A stretch of 64,000 nucleotides of DNA from Isoetes taiwanensis (lineage: Eukaryota; Streptophyta; Lycopodiopsida; Isoetales; Isoetaceae): assembly GCA_021234155.1 (NCBI GenBank), contig JAJEKV010000016.1, positions 18,040,698 through 18,104,697 of the forward strand. The letters are read 5' to 3'. The notes under the pieces are model-generated. The model saw nothing but the letters and a program-made list of their open reading frames with translations, ran no database searches and was not told the DNA's origin. Each line of letters begins with the position of its first letter. Within the stretch, counting starts at the first letter, position 1. Position numbers and translations under genes: made by a program. Below, piece by piece: positions 43,450-54,319 of the stretch.

Positions 43450-46410
43450 GGAGATCAGACGAGGCATGTGTTGTTTGAAAACTTGGATGGCCATGTGTTG
43501 CTGTAAAATTTGATGATTCTGTCAACAGGTTTTTTTGATAATTTGTTCATGTTTTGAAGTTTTTGAATATTGTTGATTTGATCTGATCTGATACACTAAT
43601 GAGTCTTAAATACCAGTAACACCAGTAACATGACATAAATAAAGTTGAATGAGAAATTATATTCAAAATGGTACTGTATTACAACTGCAGCTGTAGTACA
43701 TAGAAATGAAATTGGCCACATTTTTGGCCTGCTCCTTAGACCCTAAAAAACTCCAGTGAAATTTAAAACACTCTCTTAACCACTCCATGACTAGTGATCT
43801 GCAATAACAGAAATAATCAAAAAGTGAAGACAAAACAGAGAAAACCTGTCAAGTAGATAACAATGCACAGTTGAAGATAGAAACATTAAAATGACAGTTA
43901 TTGATAAAATAAAAAAGTTTTTTATTCCTCGAAATCTGTTACATACTGATGAGGGAAATTCTAGGGGCATTTCATAGCAAAATAGGTGGCTTTACAAAAA
44001 ACATAACAGAATTAAAAAAAAAAAAAAAAAACCTTTTAAGCCTGATTTACATCAGACCTTTAAGACCTCTAAGTCCATTTGGACATAAAAGCCTTTTAAC
44101 TGCAGTCCTGAACAAGATACAGATCCAGGCCTTGATTTGAGACATTAAAAGAAGGTAAACTTTATAGAAACGGGAAGCAATTACTTTACTAAAAGAAGCT
44201 AAAATATGAGAGCAAAAAGTATGGAAAATAAAGATAAGATAATAAACATATGAAAGGAATGGAAGACCATTTTATAAATCAAAGAAACAGTAGAAGTTAA
44301 AAGTTGAAGTTAAAACAGATAGAAAGATCAATATTAAAAATGCTTCTCAAGACAAAAAGCTGGAGGTTTGATCTTAAATATGGACTTATAGTAGTGTAAG
44401 ACCATAGAATCCCATCATATGGCAACCAGAAATAGAAATATAATTGCGAAATACAGAAATACAAAAATACTGAAGAAATAATTTCGAAAGTAGAGTGTTC
44501 TAGTCCAAGTGCAGATAGAGTTCTGCTGAAAGCACCAGTCTGCATGTCTTTGTTTAAGCAAAATTCCTTTTGCCCAAACTACTACGAAACAAACTTTACA
44601 TGGAGGAACAAGTTTGGTTACCTGCAGTGGAACCAAGTGCAAGTTAGCCAGGAACTGGGTAAATGCACAAGCCACAAAACAGGTAAGCAATAAACTTGTT
44701 CGGCTTAACCCCCTTCACCAACAAATTATATAGAGATACTACAATGATTATGCTGCATGCTACAGATCATGCTGCACACAATGATTAGCAAGTCAGGTTT
44801 CAACTAGGAAAGAAGCTAAAGCAAATAAGAGGGCAATAAAGAGGTAGACATAGTATTCTGTGCATAGACCAGCAGAGCTCCATATGTATGTTGTAAAAAG
44901 CTGGTAAATCAAAGATCTAAAGGCGTATTAACAGAGCTGTTGACAATCAATATCGACAAAGGAAGCAACAAACTGATAAAGTCTGGAAAAGCAAAGGGTT
45001 AACCATAATTAAGCTAGGAACAGAAATATTACTGTAAATATTGTGCCACTGTGCCATGCATCAAGACAATAAGTATGCCTGGAATCTCATTAGGACCTGA
45101 TAGCCAGCTTTTTGGGAACATGTAGGCCAGTTAATGCATCCACTGAACATGGCTATTGGAAAATGGACTAAGAGCCAATGATGGAAAATACACAAGCTGT
45201 TATGGTAGAAGCTAAATTTAGATCAACAAGACAATCAATATCTAGCACAGATAATATGGCTAAGAAATAGACATGGTTAAGAAATCGAACTGTGTAAAGT
45301 GAGTAATATAGCAACACATCATAAAGAGCATACACTGGTATGAGTTAGAATAAGTTGCATTAATATAGAAAATGTACATAGAGATAGAAGACAAAGGTAG
45401 ACTATCAGTAAAACAGAAAATGGAGGTAGTAAAGGCAGGAATTAAATCTAAAGGCCAAGTTAAATTCAACAAATCTGTTTATGGAAAACATGCAATGAAA
45501 CAACGAGGTATAGTGCATTGGAGCAGCATATCCGGCAACATAAATGCATAGATCAATAAAACATAGTATATGCAAGGAGAACAAGATTTTCAGAGATGCA
45601 AAAGGAGCACAATACAGTGAGAAATTAAGAATGAGACTACTGTCAACAAAGAGTAGAAGTCTATAAGACATATAATTTTAGAGCAGGATAGAGAACGTAC
45701 AACTTAATCACGGTCAGTTATAATACACATAATAGAGGCAAAAAAAGAAGTAAATTTTAACCCAAAAATCATAAAATGTGAGAACTGGATACAAGTAAGA
45801 CTGAACAGTGGCAACATAAGGATAATCTAAAATAATGCATGTAGCACAGCACACTTAGAGAATATTAACAAGCAAGTCAGGTTATAAACAGGAAAGATAT
45901 TAGGGTAAATGAGAGAGCAATAAATAGAAAATCATGGTGTACTCTCTGCAGTAAAAGCTGGTAAATGAAAGATGTTAAGAGCTATGTCTAAACTATAACT
46001 ACACTCAAGAAAACGAAGATAATTAAACATCAGTGACAGTTAGATCTACTGAAAGCTATGTAATAGGGAACTCGTGAGCCCATAGTAATGAAAAAGTGTA
46101 AGGTTCGCACAGAAAGACTCTAAAGAGATGGCATGGTTGCAAAAAGATGAGCAGATCAGACAAAGATGAACATCAATGAGTTACAAGGTGCAATAAAGTA
46201 GCATATATGTGTCTTAAATGTGTAGATCCATTAAACAAAGTAGATGCAGAGAGAGCTAGAACTTTAAGGACTTTAGAGATGCAAAGAGAGCTCCAACCAG
46301 TGAAAATTTAAGCACTAAAATCATGCCAACAAATATAAGAGATAGAAGGCTGTAAGATATATAATTTTAGAGCATGAAGGGAACTAAATAATCAATCACA
46401 AGCAGTTACA
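43450..46410. other. Gene-free region with a degenerate segmental duplication
   Basis: About 44770-45720 and about 45830-46410 share ordered blocks: CAAGTCAGGTT, AGGAAAGA, GAG(A/G)GCAATAAA, AAAAGCTGGTAAAT(C/G)AAAGAT, GAGATGCAAA(A/G)GAG and ATATAATTTTAGAGCA. The copies are about 1.1 kb and 0.6 kb long and heavily diverged. An 18-A run lies near 44015. ORFs here are short and unrecognisable. Confidence 0.5.
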
Positions 46411-46599
46411 GTCTAAGTGATGGAAATAGAAATAGGGTTGAATACAAATAGATCAACACAAACAACAAAGAAAGATGCAAAATAATGGAAGTAGGATAAG
46501 GAACAATAGGCAAAGCAACTAAATGAAAAAGGCCATGAAATACTAGAGGTTGCAAGAACCTGATTCGTCATGTTGGCATTCTTGCCATCGACTCCAGCC

Positions 46600-46965
46600 T
46601 GAGAAATTCCAGCAATAGTAGACGTAGTAGAAATTATATTTGTAAGCACAGGTACAATAGGGATGACCATTTTCGGCCATTCTGTATATGTGCCAGCATG
46701 ATCTGACCTATGGCATGATTTGAGCTATTTAGGCAGAGCTTGCAATCTTGAGGCCGAGCTTTGCTATCAAAGCGACATGTGCAATATGAATCTGTGTTCT
46801 TCTTACCTTTATAACACAAGTAGAGAATCGTAAGGTAGCCAGAGCTCCATCTGCAGGAAGCCGTCCGTAACAGTGCCAGATAGATTGAATCTGGTAAGGG
46901 TTACATCTCTGACCATCGTGAACCGATTGTGTGCTTCTGTGCAACCCTAAACCAAGTCGTAGCAC
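46600..46965 (-). pseudogene. Possible exon relic with a Gnk2/DUF26-like cysteine pattern
   Basis: The frame 46634-46819 contains CTCRFDSKARPQDCKLCLNSSNHAIGQ...NGRKWSSLLYLCL. The C-R-x-D...DCKxCL order and the later NGR..W..L..LCL resemble the DUF26 (ginkbilobin/Gnk2) repeat. The upstream frame 46729-46965 (CNPYQIQSIWHCYGRLPADGALATLRFSTCVIK) is followed by GTAAGA, a possible splice donor. I am not sure of either reading. A decayed antifungal-type or receptor-kinase fragment is possible. Confidence 0.3.
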
Positions 46966-46969
46966 TAAG

Positions 46970-48856
46970 ATAAAAGAATATAATGTAGGTCTTATTTTCC
47001 TTAGAAAAGTAAAAAGCCTTTAAGTCCCAACATGAATAATTTGTAATATGCCTTTCAGATCCAATGGTCAAATGTAAAAAAAACAGTTAATCCTAGAATA
47101 ATGGCTTATGGAGTTTACACATTTGTAGTCATTTAGTTTGACAGACTGATAACCTCTAGGACATATAGCATTTTCAAGCTTTAATTATTATGCTTAGGAA
47201 ACAGATATCCATATGGCAGGTGTAGAATTGGCTAGACTTAGTTATCCAATGTACTACATAAAAAAATTATATTTTTTTGGTACTTAACTCAGATAATCGG
47301 TAGGGTAGATACCTTACACTACTGTTTGTTATTTTTTATGTTTATATTTTTTATTCCTGTATTAACCTTTTTACGTTCATCTTGTTGTCTACTTGAGCAT
47401 AACTTCACATATTTTGCTTAACCAAATCACCTTGTTACACATATAGTTCATTTATCAAAACATGTAGGCGTTTGAACTTAGGTTTATGCATAAACCATCA
47501 GTACTTTGTATTCCAAATATTTGTTATCATAAAGCAGTTCTAAGTACATCTGTTAACTGAAAATGCTAGATATGTAAATTACCTCCGCCTGTGTTGTGTC
47601 TTCTCCTATTGGAGCATCAAAATTCTATGATAATATAGAGTTTTTCCACAGGACTTTTTTAACGTAGTACATATTTACTACTTGCAGCAGTAGAGTATGG
47701 TGCACATTACCTTTGTGCATACAAAACATAGAAAACCTGGATTTAGTTACTCATAAAGTCAGAGATAAGACTGTATTTAGGATCTTCATCTGGATCTTCC
47801 CATCCTAATACGCTAGAACACACCATAACAGCAAGAAAGATATAATGACAGAAGAAACCCCACGTACCTGCAGCCAATCATGCAAATATTAGCGATAAAT
47901 CGGTAACAATGCAAGGGCCAAAAGGTACTTAGAGGGTTCCATGGCTCATCGCCCTTCACCCATTAGACCTTTCTTGCCCTTGGTTAGTAGAAGCTACATA
48001 GAAGTGAGAAAGATAAATAGAAACGTTCCTATGCAATACATCTTACAATAGTCGTGGATTTACCCACATAAATGTCAATACAAATCAGATTTATCAATCT
48101 ATTTCAGCATATAGAGTAGTAATATTTTACTGTTTAAATGTGGGTGTCTGATTACCCGATTTCAGTGAGTTTGGTTAAGCATCATCTATCACTCCATCTC
48201 CTATTTTATGTTCCCTTTCACAGATATTTTGTAATTAATCCCAATAAATACCTGGAGATCGTCATGGTCTGACCCAAAGTCTTCGTCTAGCTGAGTTTCC
48301 GGAACTCCATACTCATTAGAGTTATTTCCTCTATAAAATCCGCCCTGTTTCTTGTTGAAATAGGTGTTTTTCTTGGTGTTATATCCAGTACCACCATCAA
48401 AGCTCCGTTTTGTATCAAAGCTTCTGTTGTTATTTCATCTATCCATGCTTAACCTTTCAAACCTGGTTGACTCCTTGCAGAACTCGAACTCCCTGTTTAA
48501 CTCAAGCTCACGCAGCCGAGTGGCGCTTGAGTCTTCACTATCCGAGCTTGCGTTAGAACTAAGACTCATTTTCTTTCCCAAGTAAATGCCCGGGAAACTT
48601 AATTCTTCGTATTAAATCCTACCTGCTATGTCAGTAAGTAGCTGGGTCCGCTTGACATGCTTGAAATTCCCTTAGCCTTTAAATATTTTTACCTCTTGCT
48701 GTAGTCTTTAAGTTAGATTTTATTATCATATTTACAGTAACATTTTAATTTTGCAACACAATTGTGCATTTCTAATAAGGGGGAGAACCTTGGTAACCTA
48801 TTTGATTTCACCCTTATGTTACCCTATATAATGATATCTCTTTTGTCCAATCATAG
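46970..48856. other. Gene-free AT-rich stretch
   Basis: No supported gene or repeat. ORFs are short (for example 48364-48585) and without domains. Some GT/AG-like sites occur, so introns of an unseen gene are possible but not demonstrable. Confidence 0.45.

Positions 48857-48892
<36 letters not shown>
48857..48892 (+). repeat. 36-base poly(A) run
   Basis: An uninterrupted A36. It could be the tail of an unseen plus-strand retroposon or a microsatellite. It lies 641 bases before the end of the gypsy 5' LTR remnant, close to the length of the complete 3' LTR (640 bp). Confidence 0.8.
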
Positions 48893-48894
<2 letters not shown>

Positions 48895-48915
48895 TGGCAG
48901 GGGCTTCTCTTTTGC

Positions 48916-49467
48916 TTAAGCACATAGCTCACAGGTTTTTGTGATCATTTTGATTTCATGCAGAGCCCATTTCCCATGATGCTGAATGTAGACACACTCC
49001 ACATGAGCCTTCTGCTTCAGAGGTGCAGCTTCAGCCCAAGCCAAGATCTTAGCTTCCACAATAACTCCCATGTCCAAAAAGCTCATCACTGCCCGTTGTG
49101 ACAAAGAGCAATGGATGACTTTGTGGCTGAGAACTTCGACTTCTTCACTTTCCTCTTCAATAGTTGGCGATGAATTCTGATGTTCTTCGACTAGATTTGC
49201 AGGAGGAGGAGGAGGAGCGGGGGCCGACATACTGGAGGAGGAGGACTCTTTAGTAACTTCTTCCGTTGAAGTCTCTGGCCAAGAAGAATAATCAGAGTAA
49301 TAATTTTCCTCTGATTCTGAGGTCTCGTGGGAGTCTTCAGAAGAATCCACAGGGTCAGAATACTCCTCAAGGTAGTATTCTTCGGATGAAGAGGAGGAAG
49401 ACATGGAAGACGGAGGGCTGAGAACCTCCAAAAGATTGGAGTGTAACTTTTCTTTAGATTTAGTCAT
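48916..49467 (-). CDS. Antisense acidic Ser/Glu-rich ORF at gypsy 5' end
   Basis: A 183-codon frame starts inside the gypsy LTR remnant on the opposite strand (MTKSKEKLHSNLLE) and continues into a Ser/Glu/Asp/Tyr-rich stretch (about residues 20-75), a Pro-rich linker (APAPPPPPA), then a more ordered C-terminus (QRAVMSFLDMGVIVEAKILAWAEAAPLKQ...VQ-like VYIQHHGKWALHEIK, CELC). The first 14 residues are also encoded antisense in the 3' LTR (57162-57120), where the following sequence is different. I do not recognise the protein. It could be a captured host exon, an element-encoded antisense ORF, or chance. Confidence 0.4.
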   Translation of the reverse strand: MTKSKEKLHSNLLEVLSPPSSMSSSSSSEEYYLEEYSDPVDSSEDSHETSESEENYYSDYSSWPETSTEEVTKESSSSSMSAPAPPPPPANLVEEHQNSSPTIEEESEEVEVLSHKVIHCSLSQRAVMSFLDMGVIVEAKILAWAEAAPLKQKAHVECVYIQHHGKWALHEIKMITKTCELCA

Positions 49468-49514
49468 TTGAATTGCTGAGATTCTTGTGTTGTATCAACT
49501 TGGTATCAGAGCCA
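49418..49514 (+). promoter_or_regulatory. 5' LTR remnant and primer-binding site of the gypsy element
   Basis: From CTCCAAAAGATTGG to TTGTATCA this matches the end of the 3' LTR (57119-57192) with two or three differences. TGGTATCAGAGCC begins at 49501, three bases after the LTR end: the initiator tRNA-Met primer site. Upstream of about 49418 the sequence no longer matches the 3' LTR. Confidence 0.88.
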
Positions 49515-49525
49515 GCTCGCTCACG

Positions 49526-50446
49526 ATGGCTCACCGTTATAATATTTCTGAAGATCAATACCAGCAGGCATTAAGAACTGAAGATTTTATTGCTACTCAG
49601 ATAGCATTGCCACAGCCTACATCCCCAAAAGATTATCAATACAAACTCGAGAAGATCGCTCTACTTTATGGTTTCCTACCCAGTAATGTTTAGCATCCTC
49701 CATTACCCAGAGGTCCCCCACCTACTAATCCACCACCACCTAAAAATCTGCCGTCAGTTAATGCCAATCCAGAGCCTCTGATGGCTATGGAAACTGATAC
49801 TCAAGCTAAAAGGATAAGGCTCCTAAATGGTTGAAAAAAGTAGATCTACCATACTTCACTGGCGGAGTAGCTGTTAAGCCGATGCAAGTAATAAGTTTTC
49901 TGGGGATTTGGAAAAAGTTCTTTGAGAGAGTTCATGCGAGTGAACAAGAGAAACTGCAAGCCATGGACACCTATCTGGATGAGCAAGCTCAAGTTTGGTG
50001 GCAAGGTCGCAAATTGATGCAGCCTGAGGTTAACTCATGGACAGCTTTTCGTAGTGCATTCGAAGTCCATTACTTGCCTGCAAACTATTACAAGATATTG
50101 CAAAAAGAGTGGGATCTTGTTAAGCAGGATGATGGAGAAACGGTGTCCGAATATTACATGAAATTTAGCCATCTGGGTTCACAAGTTAGAAACTTGGGTG
50201 AAAATGAACTTTTAAGAAAGTTTGTGAATGGATTAAGAGAGGAAATATTTGCGGAGCTAGATCTCATTGAACCAGTCAATATGGAAGATGCAATCAAGAA
50301 AGCAGGAGCTGCAGAACGAAAATTAAACCTTAAGACTCGTAAGTTGGTTATTTGGGAAGGAGTACCTTCTCGTGAACAGAAAAGACCGAAGCGAGAAAAA
50401 ATTGAAAATAGAAGAGACAAAAAAAAGGGGTCGTGAAGAGCGTAAG
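49526..50446 (+). pseudogene. Gypsy gag
   Basis: The frame from 49526 (MAHRYNISEDQYQQALR) stops after 56 codons at 49691. The Retrotrans_gag region follows at 49831-50436: VDLPYFTGG, AQVWWQGRK, WTAFRSAFEVHYLPANYYKILQKEWDLVKQDDGETVSEYYMKFSHL and LLRKFVNGLREEIFAEL. This forms the particle coat. A proline-rich linker lies between. Two in-frame breaks (49691 and about 49835) prevent a full-length product. Confidence 0.88.
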
Positions 50447-51165
50447 ACAAGGTTCAATGGGAGGAATGGAAAATGCTCTAATAATGGACAGAAGGCTAAA
50501 CAGGAACAGAGTAAAAAGCCAAAAACTAGATGTTATAATTGTGGAGGTCCGACTAAGGAAAGGCAAGTTGCTCAATCACACCATGTAGAAGACAGACCAG
50601 AAACTTCCAGAGAAGGGGAAGAAAGGAATAAAGGAAAGCTTGCAGCTATTGAACAAGAAAAATGGAGACTGCAAATTGCATATCTAAAGAATTTGTCGGG
50701 AGACGATATAGGACCTCCTGAAATATGGTTGTTACAAATGAAAGGTTCAGTAAAAGGTCAGGATGTGACCGTTTTACTTGGTGATGGTTCAACACATCAT
50801 TTTATCTCGCAGGACTTGGTGTATAAATTAGGACTACCTATTTGTGATTTACAAACAAAAATCCAGTAGTGCAAGGTTTGAAGGTTCCCAGGAATCAGTG
50901 TGATAAATATGTGGTAGCTCCTATCCAAATAGGGCAGCATTAAGAAGAAAGAGTTTTGATTATGGTCCCTTTAGGATCTATGGATGTGATATTAGGAATT
51001 GGATGGCGAGAACAGTTTGACGCCCGACCTAATTACCGGAAAAAGACAGTAACTATAACTGTTGAATGGCAACCTTTGAAGCTGCGTACAGATTTCACAT
51101 CTTAAGCTGAACCCCTACTGACATACTCTGAAGCTAAGAAGTTAATACAGAGTGAAGCAGAGTCG
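50372..51165 (+). pseudogene. Gypsy zinc knuckle and aspartic protease relic
   Basis: Frame 50372-50869. The knuckle starts CYNCGGP but the expected His and last Cys are missing (TKERQVAQSH follows). The protease reads VTVLLGDGSTHHFISQDLVYKLGL, where the family shows D-S-G-S-T-H; the catalytic Asp-Ser-Gly is rearranged to Gly-Asp-Gly, so activity is unlikely. The rest of the protease (QCDKYVVAP..., ILGIGWREQFD near 50990-51020) continues in other frames. Confidence 0.82.
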
Positions 51166-51177
51166 TACTTTATTTAC

Positions 51178-52091
51178 TTGAGAAATTCTGATCCAACACT
51201 ACAGGTGCCTCCTGAATTGTATAGTTTTCTCAGACAATTTGATGATCTCTTCAAGGATGAGGAAACTCTAGATTTACCTCCTCATCGTCCCGAAGATCAT
51301 GCCATACAGTTGCAAGAAAACGCCAAACCTCCAAACAGGGCACCTTATCGAGTCAGTCATTTCAAAAAATTAGAGCTTGAAAAACAGATAACAGAAATGT
51401 TAGACCGTCAGCTAATACGACCAAGCTGTTCACCTTTTGGTGCACCAGTCATTCTAATCAAAAAGAAAGATAAGGGATATCATATGTGCGTGGATTATAG
51501 AGCTCCCAACAAGCTGACTATTAAGGACAAATTTCCAGTACCCAGAGCTGACGATTTATTTGATGAATTACGAGGTGCCTGCATCTTTAGCAACATTGAT
51601 TTAAAATCAGGATATCGCCAAATCCAAATTAAGGAAGAAGACATTGGTAAGACAGCATTCAGAACAACTTTTGGTCACTATGAGTTTCGTGTAATACCTT
51701 TTGAACTGACCAATGCTCCGGCAATATTCTGTCGTCTTATGGGGAGAGTTCTAGCACCCGTACTAGGGATAAGTGTTGTAGTCTTCTTTGACGATATACT
51801 TATATAGTAGAACTATTGAGGAGCACAAACAACACCTTCAACAGGTTTTTGACCTTTTGAGGCAGAATAAGCTGTTTGTTAATGAGTCCAAGCGCAGATT
51901 CTTTATACAAGAAGTCGGATACTTGGGCCATATTATATCCAAAGAAGGCATATGAATGGACCCCGAAAAGATTAGGGTTATCATTGATTGGCCTCGACCT
52001 GAAAACCTCAAGGATTTACGTTCTTTTGTGCAGTTATGCAGTTACTATCGAAGATTTGTGAAGGATTTTTCGAAAGTAACCCTTCCTCTTA
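51178..52091 (+). pseudogene. Gypsy reverse transcriptase
   Basis: Frame 51178-51807 shows [80 protein letters not shown] and the catalytic region VVFFDDILI (F-F-D-D in place of the common Y-I/V-D-D), then stops at once at 51807 through a frameshift. The thumb/connection part (GYLGHIIS-like, PENLKDLRSFVQLCSYYRRFVKDFSKVTLPL) continues to 52091, where the MITE is inserted. Confidence 0.9.
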
Positions 52092-52414
52092 GGGTAAAAG
52101 CATGTTAGGGTGTACCACTTTTGGAACCTGCAAAAGTACATACACTAGGTACTTCAGAACTGGGTACTTTCTCATTTTTCTTTTCATTAAAACTAATACA
52201 AAAATCCAAAATAAAAGTCAAGGACATGGTAATATTCAAAGTTAGGATAAAGATAATGCTATCGAAGATCAATATATATATAAAAAGCTCTAAAACATAC
52301 CTTATATTGAGATATTATACAGGTACCCAGTACCCAGTCCTGGCTACCTTTTTAGGTACCTTTTTGGTCACTAAATAATACTTTTTAAGGGACACCCTAA
52401 CATGCTTTTACCCC
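52092..52414. mobile_element. Tourist-type (PIF/Harbinger) MITE
   Basis: A 323-bp non-coding insertion with 22-bp terminal inverted repeats (GGGTAAAAGCATGTTAGGGT... at 52092-52113 and its complement at 52392-52413, plus one extra C on the right). It is flanked by TTA on both sides (CTTA if one base more is counted). TTA/TAA duplications and G-rich ends are typical of PIF/Harbinger MITEs. Removing it and one TTA restores contiguous RT-RNase H homology. Inner GGTACC-rich segments form further imperfect inverted repeats. Confidence 0.9.
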
Positions 52415-52904
52415 TTAGTAAGTTTTTAAAGAAAGATACCCCTTTGTCTGGAATCCGGAAGCCGAGGAAGCTTTCCGAATTCTGAAAGAGAACATGGCAA
52501 CTGAACCGGTATTAGTGTTGCCTGACTGGAATAAGCCTTTTACAGTCTGTTCCGACGTTAGTGGAAATGCTATTGGTGCAGTACTTATGCAAGATGGGCA
52601 TCTATTAGCCTATGTCAGCCGAATGCTCAAACCCTTAGAGCAAAAGTATAGTACGCATGAAAAGGAATTGATTGCTTTAGTTCATGCACTCAAGAAGTGG
52701 AGGCATTATCTTATGGGATCCAAGTTTGTGGCTCGTTTTGATCAGCAAAGCTTGAAACATATACAAACGCAGGATATTCTCAATGCGCGGCAATCAAAGC
52801 TCATTGACACTATAAAGGACTTTGAAGGAATGCAGCTTGAATATAAGCCTGGGAAGGAGAACCAGGACCAGGTTGCAGATGCATTAAGCCGAATAAATAT
52901 TTAA
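52415..52904 (+). pseudogene. Gypsy RNase H
   Basis: Frame 52494-52904: EPVLVLPDWNKPFTVCSDVSGNAIGAVLMQ, LAYVSRMLKP, KYSTHEKELIALVHALKKWRHYLMG, FDQQSLKHIQTQ and YKPGKENQDQVADALSRI. These are the RNase H signature blocks of Ty3/gypsy. The short segment before it (52415-52490, SKFLKKDTP...WNPEAEEAFRILKENM) is in another frame owing to a one-base shift near 52440. Confidence 0.9.
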
Positions 52905-53039
52905 GCCATATCTATAACAGAAATTGTTGATTTGAAACCAATGAAAGAAGAATATGTGAAGGACCCCTCCTTTACCGCTCCATATGTGCAAGTACAAAAG
53001 GATGGAAGGGTCAGAGTACAGAATCCATAATGGGTTATT

Positions 53040-54053
53040 ATTCTACTAAAATCGTACTTGTGTCACACAAGCATATAGGTTGAAGGTGATACAGGAATGT
53101 CATGAACCTCCATACTCCGGACGTAGAGAAATTCAAGCTACTTTGGCAACTGTTAAACGATGTTTTTTTTGGCCAAAACTTGAAAGAGATGTAAGAAAGT
53201 ATGTCGAAGCATGCCTTGTTTGTCAACAAATAAAAGCTTCTACCAGTTAGTACAACCTTTGCCTATTCCAGAAAAACCATGGAAGCATATTACCATGGAT
53301 TTTATTCAAGGGTTACCAAGGACCATCCACAAGAATGATCAAATTTGGACAGTAGAAGACAGGTTGTCTAAACAGGTTCATTTTATTCCCTGTAAATCCA
53401 GCATGGCCGCAAGCAAAATTTTCTTAAAAGAGATATTTAAGATCCATGGAATGCCAGATGCAATCATAACGAATAGGGATCCTCTATTCTGTAGTAGATT
53501 TTGGGCCGGACTTATGAAAAACTTAGGCACGACTTTAAAGTTTTCCACCGCTTATCATCCCCAGGCGAATGGCCGGACTGAAGTTGTAAACCGAGTTATT
53601 GAAGATATGTTGAGAGCTTATGTTGCAGAAAGATAAAGCCAGTGGGAAGAATATCTTTATCTTTTAGAGTTTGCTTATAATAACACTGTGCACTCAGTTA
53701 CCCAAAGAACTCCTTTTGAAATAGTATATAGATACTCCTTGGAGTCCCCAATTGCAAAACTAGAGGGAAAAGTACCTGCTTCCGATGAAGCCGCTACAGA
53801 TTTTGCAGATATTTTACGGGAGGTAAAATCACGAATCCAAAAAAGAAACGAAAAAAGGCCGTTTACAAAAAAAGATCAATGGGTTTGGATTCATCTTCCC
53901 AAAAAGCGTCTACGGAAAATGGGTAACCGGTATGTAAAACTGGCACCTAGGTATTATGGTCCATTCCAAGTTGACGACAAAGTCGGTGAGAATGCTTATC
54001 GTTTACATTTATATGGGAAATGGACTAACCAGCTTTTAACGTGGGAATACTGA
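53040..54053 (+). pseudogene. Gypsy integrase
   Basis: Zinc-binding H2C2 region near 53085-53235 (VIQECHEPPYSGRREIQATLATVKRCFFWPKLERDV...CLVCQQ). The core at 53211-53636 has HITMDFIQGLP (first Asp), AIITNRDPLFCSRFW (second Asp) and HPQANGRTEVVNRVIEDMLRAY (Glu), so the triad is kept. A TAA near 53634 cuts the frame after AER. The C-terminal part (53688-54053) has HSVTQRTPFEIVY and KLAPRYYGPFQVDDKVGENAYRLHL, the GPY/F-type module. Confidence 0.9.
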
Positions 54054-54319
54054 AACCCTATAAGGGAAGTGAAATTTCTCCTGAGATTTTGCAGAGAATG
54101 GAGCAATCAGAACCTCCCAATATCAAGAGTGATGAAGAGGTGCTGGAACCGGAGAAAATACTCACACACCAAGATAAGGAGACTAGGAGCTCTTCCTATC
54201 GAAGATATCTGGTGAAATTTAAATTTCATCCGTCCACTGATGCGGTATGGTATTCTAAGGTTCAATTAAAAGAATACGGCTGCTTGGTGGAGGAATACGA
54301 AAGAACTTTGCAAGAATAA
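54041..54319 (+). pseudogene. Gypsy C-terminal chromodomain
   Basis: The frame overlaps the end of the integrase frame by 13 bases. EVLEPEKILTHQ...YRRYLVKFKFHPSTDAVWYSKVQLKEYG follows the chromodomain pattern (I-x-D/x-R...YLVKWKG...ATWE...L). Chromoviral integrases use it to target methylated-histone chromatin. It ends with a TAA at 54317-54319. Confidence 0.72.

Noticed and set aside
48762-48944. Lysine-rich ORF
   Set aside because: It is the translation of the 36-base poly(A) run.
48858-49497. A complete 5' LTR for the gypsy element
   Set aside because: Only the last ~80 bp match the 3' LTR; the rest is unrelated sequence, although the A36 run happens to lie at the expected distance.
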